Shown one piece after another: positions 50,170 through 62,743 of a DNA stretch of 64,000 bases. Both the position numbers and the translations under genes were made by a program. The stretch is from Clusia tigrina. Taxonomy: Eukaryota; Arthropoda; Insecta; Diptera; Clusiidae. A model generated the notes under the pieces. The model saw only the letters and a program-made list of their open reading frames with translations. It was not told the DNA's origin and did no database searches. The stretch lies in assembly GCA_920105625.2 (NCBI GenBank), contig OV050033.1, positions 89,530,280-89,594,279 of the forward strand, written 5' to 3'. Each line of letters starts with the position of its first letter. Position 1 is the first letter of the stretch.

Positions 50170-53100
50170 TCGAACCTCTTGTCAATTTAAGCTATCGCTC
50201 AAAGCTATGATACCCTTGACTCCCAAATCAAACACTGATAAAACTTCAAATGGCCCTAACTTCTTTACGGTACGTCCTACACCTATCAAAGTTTGAAACA
50301 TACAAATGCTTGTAACTTTTTACTGTAGCTTCATAAAAGCTTGAAATTTTCTAACAATAAAGTACTCGCGCCTCTTGTCAATTTAAGCTATCGTTCAAAG
50401 CTATGCTTCCCTTGAGTTCCAAATCAAAATCTGATAAAACTAAAAATGGCCCTAACTTCTATACGGTACGTCCTACACCTATCAAAGTTTGCAACATACA
50501 AATGATTGTAACTTTTTACTGGAGCGTCATAAAACCTTGAAATTTTGTAACAATAAAGTACTCGAGCCTCTTGTCAATTTAAGCTATCGCGCAAAGCTAT
50601 GCTACCCTTGAGTCCCAAATCAAACACTGATAAAACTTTAAATGGCCCTAACTTCTATACGGTACGTCCTACACCTATCAAAGTTTGCAACATACAAATG
50701 CTTGTAACTTTTTACTGTAGCGTCATAAACCCTTGAAATTTTGTAACAATAAAGTACTCGAGCCGCTTGTCAATTTAAGCTATCGCTCAAAGCTATTGTA
50801 CCCTTGAGTTCCAAATCAAACACTGATAAAACTTCAAATGGCCCTAACTACTATACAGTACATCCTACACCTATCAGAGTTTGCAACATACAAATGCTTG
50901 TAAATTTTTACTGGAGTGTCATAAAACCTTGAAATTTTGTAACATTAAAGTACTCGAGCCTCTTGTCAATTTAAGCTATCGCGCAAAGCTATGCTACCCT
51001 TGAGTCCCAAATCAAACACTGATAAAACTTCAAATGGCCCTAACTTCTATACGGTACGTCCTACACCTATCAAAGTTTGCAACATACAAATGCTTGTAAC
51101 TTTTTACTGGAGCGTCATAAAACCTTGAAATTTTGTAACAAAATGTACTCGAGCCTCTTGTCAATTTAATCTATCGCTCAAAGCTATGCTACCCTTGAGT
51201 CCCAAATCGAAACACTGATAAAACTTTAAATGGCCCTAACTTCTATACGGTACGTCCTACACCTATCAAAGTTTGCAACATACAAATGCTTGTAACTTTT
51301 TACTGTAGCGTCATAAACCCTTAAAATTTTGTAACAATAAAGTACTCGAGCCTCTTGTCAATTTAAGCTATCGCTCAAAGTTATGCTACCCTTGAGTCCC
51401 AAATCAAACACTGATAAAACTTCAAATGGCCCTAACTTCTATACGGTACGTCCTACACCGATCAAAGTTTGCAACATACAAATGCTTGTAACTTTTTACT
51501 GGAGCGTCATAAAACCTTGAAATTTTGTAACAATAAAGTACTCGAGCCTCTTGTCAATTTAAGCTATCGCTCAAAGCTATGCTACCCTTGAGTCCCAAAT
51601 CAAATACTGATAAAACTATAAATGGCCCTAACTTATATTCGGTACGTCCTACACCTATCAAAGTTTGCAAAATACAAATGCTTGTAACTTTTTACTGGAG
51701 CGTCATAAAACCTTGAAATTTTGTAACAATAAAGTCCTCGAAGCTCTTGTCAATTTAATCTATCGCTCAAAGCTATGCTACCCTTGAGTCCCAAATCAAA
51801 CACTGATAAAACTTCAAATGGCCCTAACTTCTATACGGTACGTCCTACAGCAATCAAAGTTTGCAGCATACAAATGCTTGTAACTTTTTACTGTAGCGTC
51901 ATAAACCCTTGAAATTTTGTAACAATAAAGAACTCGAGCCTCTTGTCAATTTAAGCTATCGATCAAAGCTATGCTACCCTTGAGCTCCTAATCAAATACT
52001 GATAAAACTTCAAATGGCCGTAACTTCTCTACGGTACATCCTACACCTATCAAAGTTTGCAACATACAAATACTTGTAACTTTTTACTGGAGCGTAATAA
52101 AACCTTGAAATTTTGTAACAATAAAGTACTCGAGCCCCTTGTCAATTTAAGCTATCGCTAAAAGCTATGCTACCCTTGAGTTCCAAATCAAACACGGATA
52201 AAACTTCAAATGGCCCTAACTTCTGTACGGTACGTCCTACACCAATCAAAGTTTGCAACATACAAATGCTTGTAACATTTTACTGGAGCGTCATAAAACC
52301 TTGAAATTTTGTAACAATAAAGTACTCGAACCTCTTGTCAATTTAAGCTATCGCTCAAAGCTATGATACCCTTGACTCCCAAATCAAACACTGATAAAAC
52401 TTCAAATGGCCCTAACTTCTTTACGGTACGTCCTACACCTATCAAAGTTTGAAACATACAAATGCTTGTAACTTTTTACTGTAGCTTCATAAAAGCTTGA
52501 AATTTTGTAACAATAAAGTACTCGCGCCTCTTGTCAATTTAAGCTATCGTTCAAAGCTATGCTTCCCTTGAGTTCCAAATCAAAATCTGATAAAACTAAA
52601 AATGGCCCTAACTTCTATACGGTACGTCCTACACCTATCAAAGTTTGCAACATACAAATGCTTGTAACTTTTTACTGGAGCGTCATAAAACCTTGAAATT
52701 TTGTAACAATAAAGTACTCGAGCCTCTTGTCAATTTAAGCTATCGCGCAAAGCTATGCTAACCTTGAGTCCCAAATCAAACACTGATAAAACTTTAAATG
52801 GCCCTAACTTCTATACGGTACGTCCTACACCTATCAAAGTTTGCAACATACAAATGCTTGTAACTTTTTACTATAGCGTCATAAACCCTTGAAATTTTGT
52901 AACAATAAAGTACTCGAGCCTCTTGTCAATTTAAGCTATCGCTCAAAGCTATTGTACCCTTGAGTTCCAAATCAAACACTGATAAAACTTCAAATGGCCC
53001 TAACTACTATACAGTACATCCTACACCTATCAGAGTTTGCAACATACAAATGCTTGTAAATTTTTACTGGAGTGTCATAAAACCTTGAAATTTTGTAACA

Positions 53101-54482
53101 TTAAAGTACTCGAGCCTCTTGTCAATTTAAGCTATCGCGCAAAGCTATGCTACCCTTGAGTCCCAAATCAAACACTGATAAAACTTCAAATGGCCCTAAC
53201 TTCTATACGGTACTTCCTACACCTATCAAAGTTTGCAACATACAAATGCTTGTAACTTTTTACTGGAGCGTCATAAAATCTTGAAATTTTGTAACAAAAT
53301 GTACTCGAGCCTCTTGTCAATTTAATCTATCGCTCAAAGCTATGCTACCCTTGAGTCCCAAATCGAAACACTGATAAAACTTTAAATGGCCCTAACTTCT
53401 ATACGGTACGTCCTACACCTATCAAAGTTTGCAACATACAAATGCTTGTAACTTTTTACTGTAGCGTCATAAACCCTTAAAATTTTGTAACAATAAAGTA
53501 CTCGAGCCTCTTGTCAATTTAAGCTATCGCTCAAAGTTATGCTACCCTTGAGTCCCAAATCAAACACTGATAAAACTTCAAATGGCCCTAACTTCTATAC
53601 GGTACGTCCTACACCTATCAAAGTTTGCAACATACAAATGCTTGTAACTTTTTACTGGAGCGTCATAAAACCTTGAAATTTTGTAACAATAAAGTACTCG
53701 AGCCTCTTGTCAATTTAAGCTATCGCTCAAAGCTATGCTACCCTTGAGTCCCAAATCAAATACTGATAAAACTATAAATGGCCCTAACTTCTATTCGGTA
53801 CGTCCTACACCTATCAAAGTTTGCAAAATACAAATGCTTGTAACTTTTTACTGGAGCGTCATAAAACCTTGAAATTTTGTAACAATAAAGTCCTCGAGGC
53901 TCTTGTCAATTTAATCTATCGCTCAAAGCTATGCTACCCTTGAGTCCCAAATCAAACACTGATAAAACTTCAAATGGCCCTAACTTCTATACGGTACGTC
54001 CTACAGCAATCAAAGTTTGCAGCATACAAATGCTTGTAACTTTTTACTGTAGCGTCATAAACCCTTGAAATTTTGTAACAATAAAGAACTCGAGCCTCTT
54101 GTCAATTTAAGCTATCGCTCAAAGCTATGCTACCCTTGAGCTCCTAATCAAATACTGATAAAACTTCAAATGGCCGTAACTTCTCTACGGTATATCCTAC
54201 ACCTATCAAAGTTTGCAACATACAAATACTTGTAACTTTTTACTGGAGCGTAATAAAACCTTGAAATTTTGTAACAATAAAGTACTCGAGCCCCTTGTCA
54301 ATTTAAGCTATCGCTAAAAGCTATGCTACCCTTGAGTTCCAAATCAAACACGGATAAAACTTCAAATGGCCCTAACTTCTGTACGGTACGTCCTACACCA
54401 ATCAAAGTTTGCAACATACAAATGCTTGTAACATTTTACTGGAGCGTCATAAAACCTTGAAATTTTGTAACAATAAAGTACT
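50170..54482. repeat. 11-mer HOR, two tandem copies (2,156 bp)
   Basis: Copies at about 50,170-52,326 and 52,326-54,482 abut each other. Markers at +2,156 bp: CTATGATACCC at 50,209 / 52,365, GCTTCCCTTGAG at 50,405 / 52,561, AGCTATTGTACCC at 50,795 / 52,951, and CTCCTAATCAAATAC at 51,985 / 54,141. The edges are marked by CTCGAACC becoming CTCGAGCC near 54,482. A further copy is at 34,326-36,482. Private changes include CTATCGATC at about 51,955 (CTATCGCTC in the second copy). Confidence 0.9.
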
Positions 54483-56100
54483 CGAGCCTCTTGTCAATTT
54501 AAGCTATCGCTCAAAGCTATGCTACCCTTGAGTCCCAAATCAAACACTGATAAAACTTCAAATGGCCCTACCTTCTATACGGTACGTTCTACACCTATCA
54601 AAGTTAGCAACATACAAATGCTTGTAACTTTTTACTGGAGCGTCATAAAACCTTTAAATTTTGTAACAATAAAGAACTCGAGCCTCTTGTCAATTTAAGC
54701 TATCGCGCAAAGCTATGCTCCCCTTGAGTCCCAAATCAAACACTGATAAAACTTTAAATGGCCCTAACTTCTATACAGTACGTCCTACACCTATCAGAGT
54801 TTGCAACATACAAATGCTTGTAACTTTTTACTGTAGCGTCATAAACCCTTGAAATTTTGTAACAATAAAGTACTCGAGCCTCTTGACAATTTAAGCTATC
54901 GCTCAAAGCTATTGTACCCTTGAGTTCCAAATCAAACACTGATAAAACTTCAAATGGCCCTAACTACTATACAGTACATCCTACACCTATCAGAGTTTGC
55001 AACATACAAATGCTTGTAACTTTTTACTGGAGCGTCATAAAACCTTGAAATTTTGTAACAAAATGTACTCGAGCCTCTTGTCAATTTAATCTATCGCTCA
55101 AAGCTATGCTACCCTTGAGTCCCAAATCGAAACACTGATAAAACTTTAAATGGCCCTAACTTCTATACGGTACGTCCTACACCTATCAAAGTTTGCAACA
55201 TACAAATGCTTGTAACTTTTTACTGTAGCGTCATAAACCCTTAAAATTTTGTAACAATAAAGTACTCGAGCCTCTTGTCAATTTAAGCTATCGCTCAAAG
55301 TTATGCTACCCTTGAGTCAAAAATCAAACACTGATAAAACTTCAAATGGCCCTAACTTCTATACGGTACGTCCTACACCTATCAAAGTTTGCAACATACA
55401 AATGCTTGTAACTTTTTACTGGAGCGTCATAAAACCTTGAAATTTTGTAACAATAAAGTACTCGAGCCTCTTGTCAATTTAAGCTATCGCTCAAAGCTAT
55501 GCTACCCTTGAGTCCCAAATAAAATACTGATAAAACTATAAATGGCCCTAACTTCTATTCGGTACGTCCTACACCTATCAAAGTTTGCAAAATACAAATG
55601 CTTGTAACTTTTTACTGGAGCGTCATAAAACCTTGAAATTTTGTAACAATAAAGTCCTCGAGGCTCTTGTCAATTTAATCTATCGCTCAAAGCTATGCTA
55701 CCCTTGAGTCCCAAATCAAACACTGATAAAACTTCAAATGGCCCTAACTTCTATACGGTACGTCCTACAGCAATCAAAGTTTGCAGCATACAAATGCTTG
55801 TAACTTTTTACTGTAGCGTCATAAACCCTTGAAATTTTGTAACAATAAAGAACTCGAGCCTCTTGTCAATTTAAGCTATCGCTCAAAGCTATGCTACCCT
55901 TGAGCTCCTAATCAAATACTGATAAAACTTCAAATGGCTGTAACTTATCTACGGTACATCCTACACCTATCAAAGTTTGCAACATACAAATACTTGTAAC
56001 TTTTTACTGGAGCGTCATAAAACCTTGAAATTTTGTAACAATAAAGTCCTCGAGGCTCTTGTCAATTTAATCTATCGCTCAAAGCTATGCTACCCTTGAG
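54483..56100. repeat. Partial further copy of the 11-mer unit
   Basis: The AGCTATTGTACCC monomer at 54,911 is 1,960 bp (10 monomers) after the one at 52,951, and CTCCTAATCAAATAC at 55,905 is 1,764 bp (9 monomers) after 54,141. The block therefore follows the 11-mer order with monomers missing. The AAATCGAAACACTG monomer (one base longer) near 55,126 is shared with 35,360, 51,204 and 53,361. Confidence 0.8.
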
Positions 56101-57120
56101 TCCCAAATCAAACACTGATAAAACTTCAAATGGCCCTAACTTCTATACGGTACGTTCTACACCTATCAAAGTTTGCAACATACAAATGCTTGTAAATTTT
56201 TACTGGAGCGTCATAAAACCTTGAAATTTTGTAACAATAAAGTACTCGAGCCTCTTGTCAATTTAAGCTATCGCTCAAGGCTATGCGACCCTTGAGTCCC
56301 AAATCAAACACTGATAAAACTTTAAATGGCCCTTCCTTCTATACGGTACGTTCTACACCTATCAAAGTTTGCAACATACAAATGCTTGTAACTTTTTACT
56401 GGAGCGTCATAAAACCTTGAAATTTTGTAACAATAAAGTACTCGATCCTCTTGTCAATTTAAGCTATCGCTCCAAGCTATGCTACCCTTGAGTCCCAAAT
56501 CAAACACTGATAAAACTTCAAATGGCCCTAACTTCTATACGGTACATCCTACACCTATGAAAGTTTGCAAAATACAAATGCTTGTAACTTTTTACTGGAG
56601 CGTCATAAAACCTTGAAATTTTGTAACAATAAAGTCCTCGAGGCTCTTGTCAATTTAATCTATCGCTCAAAGCTTTGCTACCCTTGAGTCCCAAATCAAA
56701 CACTGATAAAACTTCAAATGGCCCTACCTTCTATACGGTTCGTCCTACAGCTATCAAAGTTTGCAACATACAAATGCTTGTAACTTTTTACTGGAGCGTC
56801 ATAAAACCTTGAAATTTTGTAACAAAAAAGTACTCGAGCCTCTTGTCAATTTAAGCTATCGCTCAAAGCTATGCTACCCTTGAGTCCCAAATCAAACACT
56901 GATAAAACTTCAAATGGCCCTAACTTCTATACGGTACGTCCTACACCTATCAAAATTTGCAACATACAAATGCTTGTAACTTTTTACTGTAGCGTCATAA
57001 ACCCTTGAAATTTTGTAACAATAAAGTACCCGAGCCTCTTGTCAATTTAAGCTATCGCTCAAAGCAATGCTACCCTTGAGCCCCAAATCAAATACTGATA
57101 AAACTTCAAATGGCCGTAAC

Positions 57121-57135
57121 TTATATCTACACCTA
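57121..57135. repeat. 10-bp deletion in a monomer
   Basis: CTTATATCTACACC lacks ACGGTACATC, which is present in sister monomers near 58,279, 60,246 and 61,815. This removes both CpGs of the TACGGTAC region and explains why one HOR spacing is 1,166 rather than 1,176 bp. Confidence 0.9.
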
Positions 57136-60100
57136 TCAAAGTTTGCAACATACAAATACTTGTAACTTTTTACTGGAGCGTAATAAAACCTTGAAATTTT
57201 GTAACAATAAAGTACTCGAGCCCCTTGTCAATTTAAGCTGTCGCTAAAAGCTATGCTACCCTTGAGTTCCAAATCAAACACTGATAAAACTTCAAATGGC
57301 CCTAACTTCACTACGGTACGTCCTACACCTATCAAAGTTTGCAACTTACAAATGCTTGTAACATTTTACTGGAGCGTCATAAAACCTTGAAATTTTGTAA
57401 CAATAAAGTACTCGAGCCCCTTGTCAATTTAAGCTATCGCTAAAAGCTATGCTACCCTTGAGTTCCAAATCAAACACGGATAAAACTTCAAATGGCCCTA
57501 ACTTCTATACGGTACGTTCTACACCTATCAAAGTTAGCAACATACAAATGCTTGTAACTTTTTACTGGAGCGTCATAAAACCTTGAAATTTTGTAACAAT
57601 AAAGTACTCGAGCCTCTTGTCAATTTAAGCTATCGCTCAAGGCTATGCGACCCTTGAGTCCCAAATCAAACACTGATAAAACTTTAAATGGCCCTTCCTT
57701 CTATACGGTACGTTCTACACCTATCAAAGTTTGCAACATACAAATGCTTGTAACTTTTTACTGGAGCGTCATAAAACCTTGAAATTTTGTAACAATAAAG
57801 TCCTCGAGGCTCTTGTCAATTTAATCTATCGCTCAAAGCTTTGCTACCCTTGAGTCCCAAATCAAACACTGATAAAACTTCAAATGGCCCTAACTTCTAT
57901 ACGGTACGTCCTACAGCTATCAAAGTTTGCAACATACAAATGCTTGTAACTTTTTACTGGAGCGTCATAAAACCTTGAAATTTTGTAACAAAAAAGTACT
58001 CGAGCCTCTTGTCAATTTAAGCTATCGCTCAAAGCTATGCTACCCTTGAGTCCCAAATCAAACACTGATAAAACTTCAAATGGCCCTAACTTCTATACGG
58101 TACGTCCTACACCTATCAAAATTTGCAACATACAAATGCTTGTAACTTTTTACTGTAGCGTCATAAACCCTTGAAATTTTGTAACAATAAAGTACCCGAG
58201 CCTCTTGTCAATTTAAGCTATCGCTCAAAGCAATGCTACCCTTGACCCCCAAATCAAATACTGATAAAACTTCAAATGGCCGTAACTTATATACGGTACA
58301 TCCTACACCTATCAAAGTTTGCAACATACAAATACTTGTAACTTTTTACTGGAGCGTAATAAAACCTTGAAATTTTGTAACAATAAAGTACTCGAGCCCC
58401 TTGTCAATTTAAGCTATCGCTAAAAGCTATGCTACCCTTGAGTTCCAAATTAAACACTGATAAAACTTCAAATGGCCCTAACTTCAGTACGGTACGTCCT
58501 ACACCTATCAAAGTTTGCAACTTACAAATGCTTGTAACATTTTACTGGAGCGTCATAAAACCTTGAAATTTTGTAACAATAAAGTACTCGAGCCCCTTGT
58601 CAATTTAAGCTATCGCTAAAAGCTATGCTACCCTTGAGTTCCAAATCAAACACGGATAAAACTTCAAATGGCCCTAACTTCTGTACGGTACGTCCTACAC
58701 CAATCAAAGTTTGCAACATACAAATGCTTGTAACATTTTACTGGAGCGTCATAAAACCTTGAAATTTTGTAACAATACAGTACTCGAGCCTCTTGTCAAT
58801 TTAAGCTATCGCTCAAAGCTATGCTAACCTTGAGTCCCAAATCAAACACTGATAAAACTTCAAATGGCCCTAACTTCTATACGGTACGTCCTACTCCTAT
58901 CAAAGTTTGCAACATACAAATGTTTGTAACTTTTTACTGGAGCGTCATAAAACCTTGAAATTTTGTAACAATAAAGTACTCGAGCCTCTTGTCAATTTAA
59001 GCTATCGCTCAAAGCTATGCTACCCTTGAGTCCCAAATCAAACACTGATAAAACTTCAAATGGCCCTACCTTCTATACGGTACGTTCTACACCTATCAAA
59101 GTTAGCAACATACAAATGCTTGTAACTTTTTACTGGAGCGTCATAAAACCTTTAAATTTTGTAACAATAAAGTACTCGAGCCTCTTGTCAATTTAAGCTA
59201 TCGCTAAAAGGTATGCTACCCTTGAGTTCCAAATCAAACACTGATAAAACTTCAAATGGCCCTAACTTCTATACGGTACGTTCTACACCTATCAAAGTTA
59301 GCAACATACAAATGCTTGTAACTTTTTACTGGAGCGTCATAAAACCTTGAAATTTTGTAACAATAAAGTACTCGAGCCTCTTGTCAATTTAAGCTATCGC
59401 TCAAGGCTATGCGACCCTTGAGTCCCAAATCAAACACTGATAAAACTTCAAATGGCCCTACCTTCTATACGGTACGTCCTACACTTATCAAAGTTTGCAA
59501 CATACAAATGCTTGTAACTTTTTACTGGAGCGTCATAAAACCTTGAAATTTTGTAACAATAAAGTACTCGAGCCTCTTGTCAATTTAAGCTATCGCTCCA
59601 AGCTATGCTACCCTTGAGTCCCAAATCAAACAATGATAAAACTTCAAATGGCCCTAATTTCTATACGGTACATCCTACACCTATGAAAGTTTGCAAAATA
59701 CAAATGCTTGTAACTTTTTACTGGAGCGTCATAAAACCTTGAAATTTTGTAACAATAAAGTCCTCGAGGCTCTTGTCAATTTAATCTATCGCTCAAAGCT
59801 TTGCTACCCTTGAGTCCCAAATCAAACACTGATAAAACTTCAAATGGCCCTAACTTCTATACGGTACGTCCTACAGCTATCAAAGTTTGCAACATACAAA
59901 TGCTTGTAACTTTTTACTGGAGCGTCATAAAACCTTGAAATTTTGTAACAAAAAAGTACTCGAGCCTCTTGTCAATTTAAGCTATCGCTCAAAGCTATGC
60001 TACCCTTGAGTCCCAAATCAAACACTGAGAAAACTTCAAATGGCCCTAACTTCTATACGGTACGTCCTACACCTATCAAAATTTGCAACATACAAATGCT

Positions 60101-61517
60101 TGTAACTTTTTACTGTAGCGTCATAAACCCTTGAAATTTTGTAACAATAAAGTACCCGAGCCTCTTGTCAATTTAAGCTATCGCTCAAAGCAATGCTACC
60201 CTTGAGCCCCAAATCAAATACTGATAAAACTTCAAATGGCCGTAACTTATATACGGTACATCCTACACCTATCAAAGTTTGCAACATACAAATACTTGTA
60301 ACTTTTTACTGGAGCGTAATAAAACCTTGAAATTTTGTAACAATAAAGTACTCGAGCCCCTTGTCAATTTAAGCTATCGCTAAAAGCTATGCTACCCTTG
60401 AGTTCCAAATCAAACACTGATAAAACTTCAAATGGCCCTAACTTCAGTACGGTACGTCCTACACCTATCAAAGTTTGCAACATACAAATGCTTGTAACAT
60501 TTTACTGGAGCGTCATAAAACCTTGAAATTTTGTAACAATGAAGTACTCGAGCCTCCTGTCAATTTAAGCTATCGCTCAAAGCTATGCTACCCTTGAGTC
60601 CCAAAACAAAAACTGATAAAACTTCAAATGGCCCTAACTTCTATACGGTACGTCCTACACCTATCAAAGTTTGCAACATACAAATGATTGTAACTTTTTA
60701 CTGGAGCGTCATCAAACCTTGAAATTTTGTAACAATAAAGTTCTCGAGCCTCTTGTCAATTTAAGATTTCACTCAAAGCTATACTGCCCTTGAGTCCCAA
60801 ATCTAACACTGATAAAACTTCAAATGGCTCTAACTTCTCTACATTACGACCTACACCTATCAAAGTTTGCAACATACAAATGCTTGTAACTTTTTACTGG
60901 GGCGTCATAAAACCTTGAAATTTTGTAACAATAATGTACTCGAGCCTCTTGTCAATTTAAGCTATCGCTCAAAGTTATGCTAACCGTGAGTCCCAAATCA
61001 AACACTGATAAAACTTCAAATCGCCCTAACTTCTATACGGTACTTCCTACAACTATCAAAGTTTGCAACATACAAATACTTGTAACTTTTTACTGGAGCG
61101 TCATAAAACCTTGAAATTTTGTAACAATAAAGTACTCGATCCTCTTGTCAATTTAAGCTATCGCTCCAAGCTATGCTACCCTTGAGTCCCAAATCAAACA
61201 CTGATAACACTTCAAATGGCCCTAACTTCTATACGGTACATCCTACACCTATGAAAGTTTGCAAAATACAAATGCTTGTAACTTTTTACTGGAGCGTCAT
61301 AAAACCTTGAAATTTTGTAACAATAAAGTCCTCGAGGCTCTTGTCAATTTAATCTATCGCTCAAAGCTTTGCTACCCTTGAGTCCCAAATCAAACACTGA
61401 TAAAACTTCAAATGGCCCTAACTTCTATACGGTACGTCCTACAGCTATCAAAGTTTGCAACATACAAATGCTTGTAACTTTTTACTGGAGCGTCATAAAA
61501 CCTTGAAATTTTGTAAC

Positions 61518-61528
61518 AAAAAAAAAAA
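61518..61528. repeat. 11-A run replacing the ScaI/XhoI core
   Basis: After TTGTAAC the sequence has eleven A and then GCCTCTTG. Sister monomers at the same HOR place (near 56,822, 57,990 and 59,949) have AAAAAAGTACTCGAGCC. The run thus replaces A6 plus GTACTCGA, a net loss of 3 bp that takes away the AGTACTCGAG core. It could be a real slippage event or a local sequencing or consensus error. Confidence 0.8.
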
Positions 61529-62633
61529 GCCTCTTGTCAATTTAAGCTATCGCTCAAAGCTATGCTACCCTTGAGTCCCAAATCAAACACTGATAAAACT
61601 TCAAATGGCCCTAACTTCTATACGGTACGTCCTACACCTATCAAAATTTGCAACATACAAATGCTTGTAACTTTTTACTGTAGCGTCATAAACCCTTGAA
61701 ATTTTGTAACAATAAAGTACCCGAGCCTCTTGTCAATTTAAGCTATCGCTCAAAGCAATGCTACCCTTGAGCCCCAAATCAAATACTGATAAAACTTCAA
61801 ATGGCCGTAACTTATATACGGTACATCCTACACCTTTCAAAGTTTGCAACATACAAATACTTGTAACTTTTTACTGGAGCGTAATAAAACCTTGAAATTT
61901 TGTAACAATAAAGTACTCGAGCCCCTTGTCAATTTAAGCTATCGCTAAAAGCTATGCTACCCTTGAGTTCCAAATCAAACACTGATAAAACTTCAAATGG
62001 CCCTAACTTCAGTACGGTACGTCCTACACCTATCAAAGTTTGCAACTTACAAATGCTTGTAACATTTTACTGGAGCGTCATAAAACCTTGAAATTTTGTA
62101 ACAATAAAGTACTCGAGCCTCTTGTCAATTTAAGCTATCGCTCAAAGCTATGCTAACCTTGAGTCCCAAATCAAACACTGATAAAACTTCAAATGGCCCT
62201 AACTTCTATACGGTACGTCCTACTCCTATCAAAGTTTGCAACATACAAATGTTTGTAACTTTTTACTGGAGCGTCATAAAACCTTGAAATTTTGTAACAA
62301 TAAAGTACTCGAGCCTCTTGTCAATTTAAGCTATCGCTCAAAGCTATGCTACCCTTGAGTCCCAAATCAAACACTGATAAAACTTCAAATGGCCCTACCT
62401 TCTATACGGTACGTTCTACACCTATCAAAGTTAGCAACATACAAATGCTTGTAACTTTTTACTGGAGCATCATAAAACCTTTAAATTTTGTAACAATAAA
62501 GTACTCGAGCCTCTTGTCAATTTAAGCTATCGCTAAAAGGTATGCTACCCTTGAGTTCCAAATCAAACACTGATAAAACTTCAAATGGCCCTAACTTCTA
62601 TACGGTACGTTCTACACCTATCAAAGTTAGCAA

Positions 62634-62743
62634 CATACAAATGCTTGTAACTTTTTACTGGAGCGTAATAAAACCTTGAAATTTTGTAACAATAAAGTAC
62701 CCGAGCTTCTTGTCAATTTAAGCTATCGCTCAGAGCTATGCTA
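62634..62743. repeat. Truncated monomer, 110 bp
   Basis: CATACAA recurs after 110 bp. The junction GCTATGCTACATACAAATG lacks monomer positions about 21-106 (86 bp), with a 2-bp AC microhomology. The left breakpoint differs from the truncations at 22.4 and 23.5 kb, but the right breakpoint is again just before the TACAA...TTGTA dyad. The following monomer has a private TTTTACGGGAGCG near 62,764. Confidence 0.9.

Larger units (their letters stand above)
56101..62633. repeat. Right-hand HOR family with 6-, 10- and 8-mer spacings
   Basis: The AGCTTTGCTACCC monomer occurs at 56,671, 57,837, 59,797 and 61,365, spacings of 1,166 (6 monomers less a 10-bp deletion), 1,960 (10) and 1,568 bp (8). AAAATTTGCAACATAC, AGTACCCGAGCC and CTTATATACGG monomers follow in the same order each time. 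A match at +3,329 bp links about 58.8-59.3 kb to 62.1-62.6 kb (TCCTACTCCTATC at about 58,889 / 62,218; AAAAGGTATGC at 59,206 / 62,535). Confidence 0.85.
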
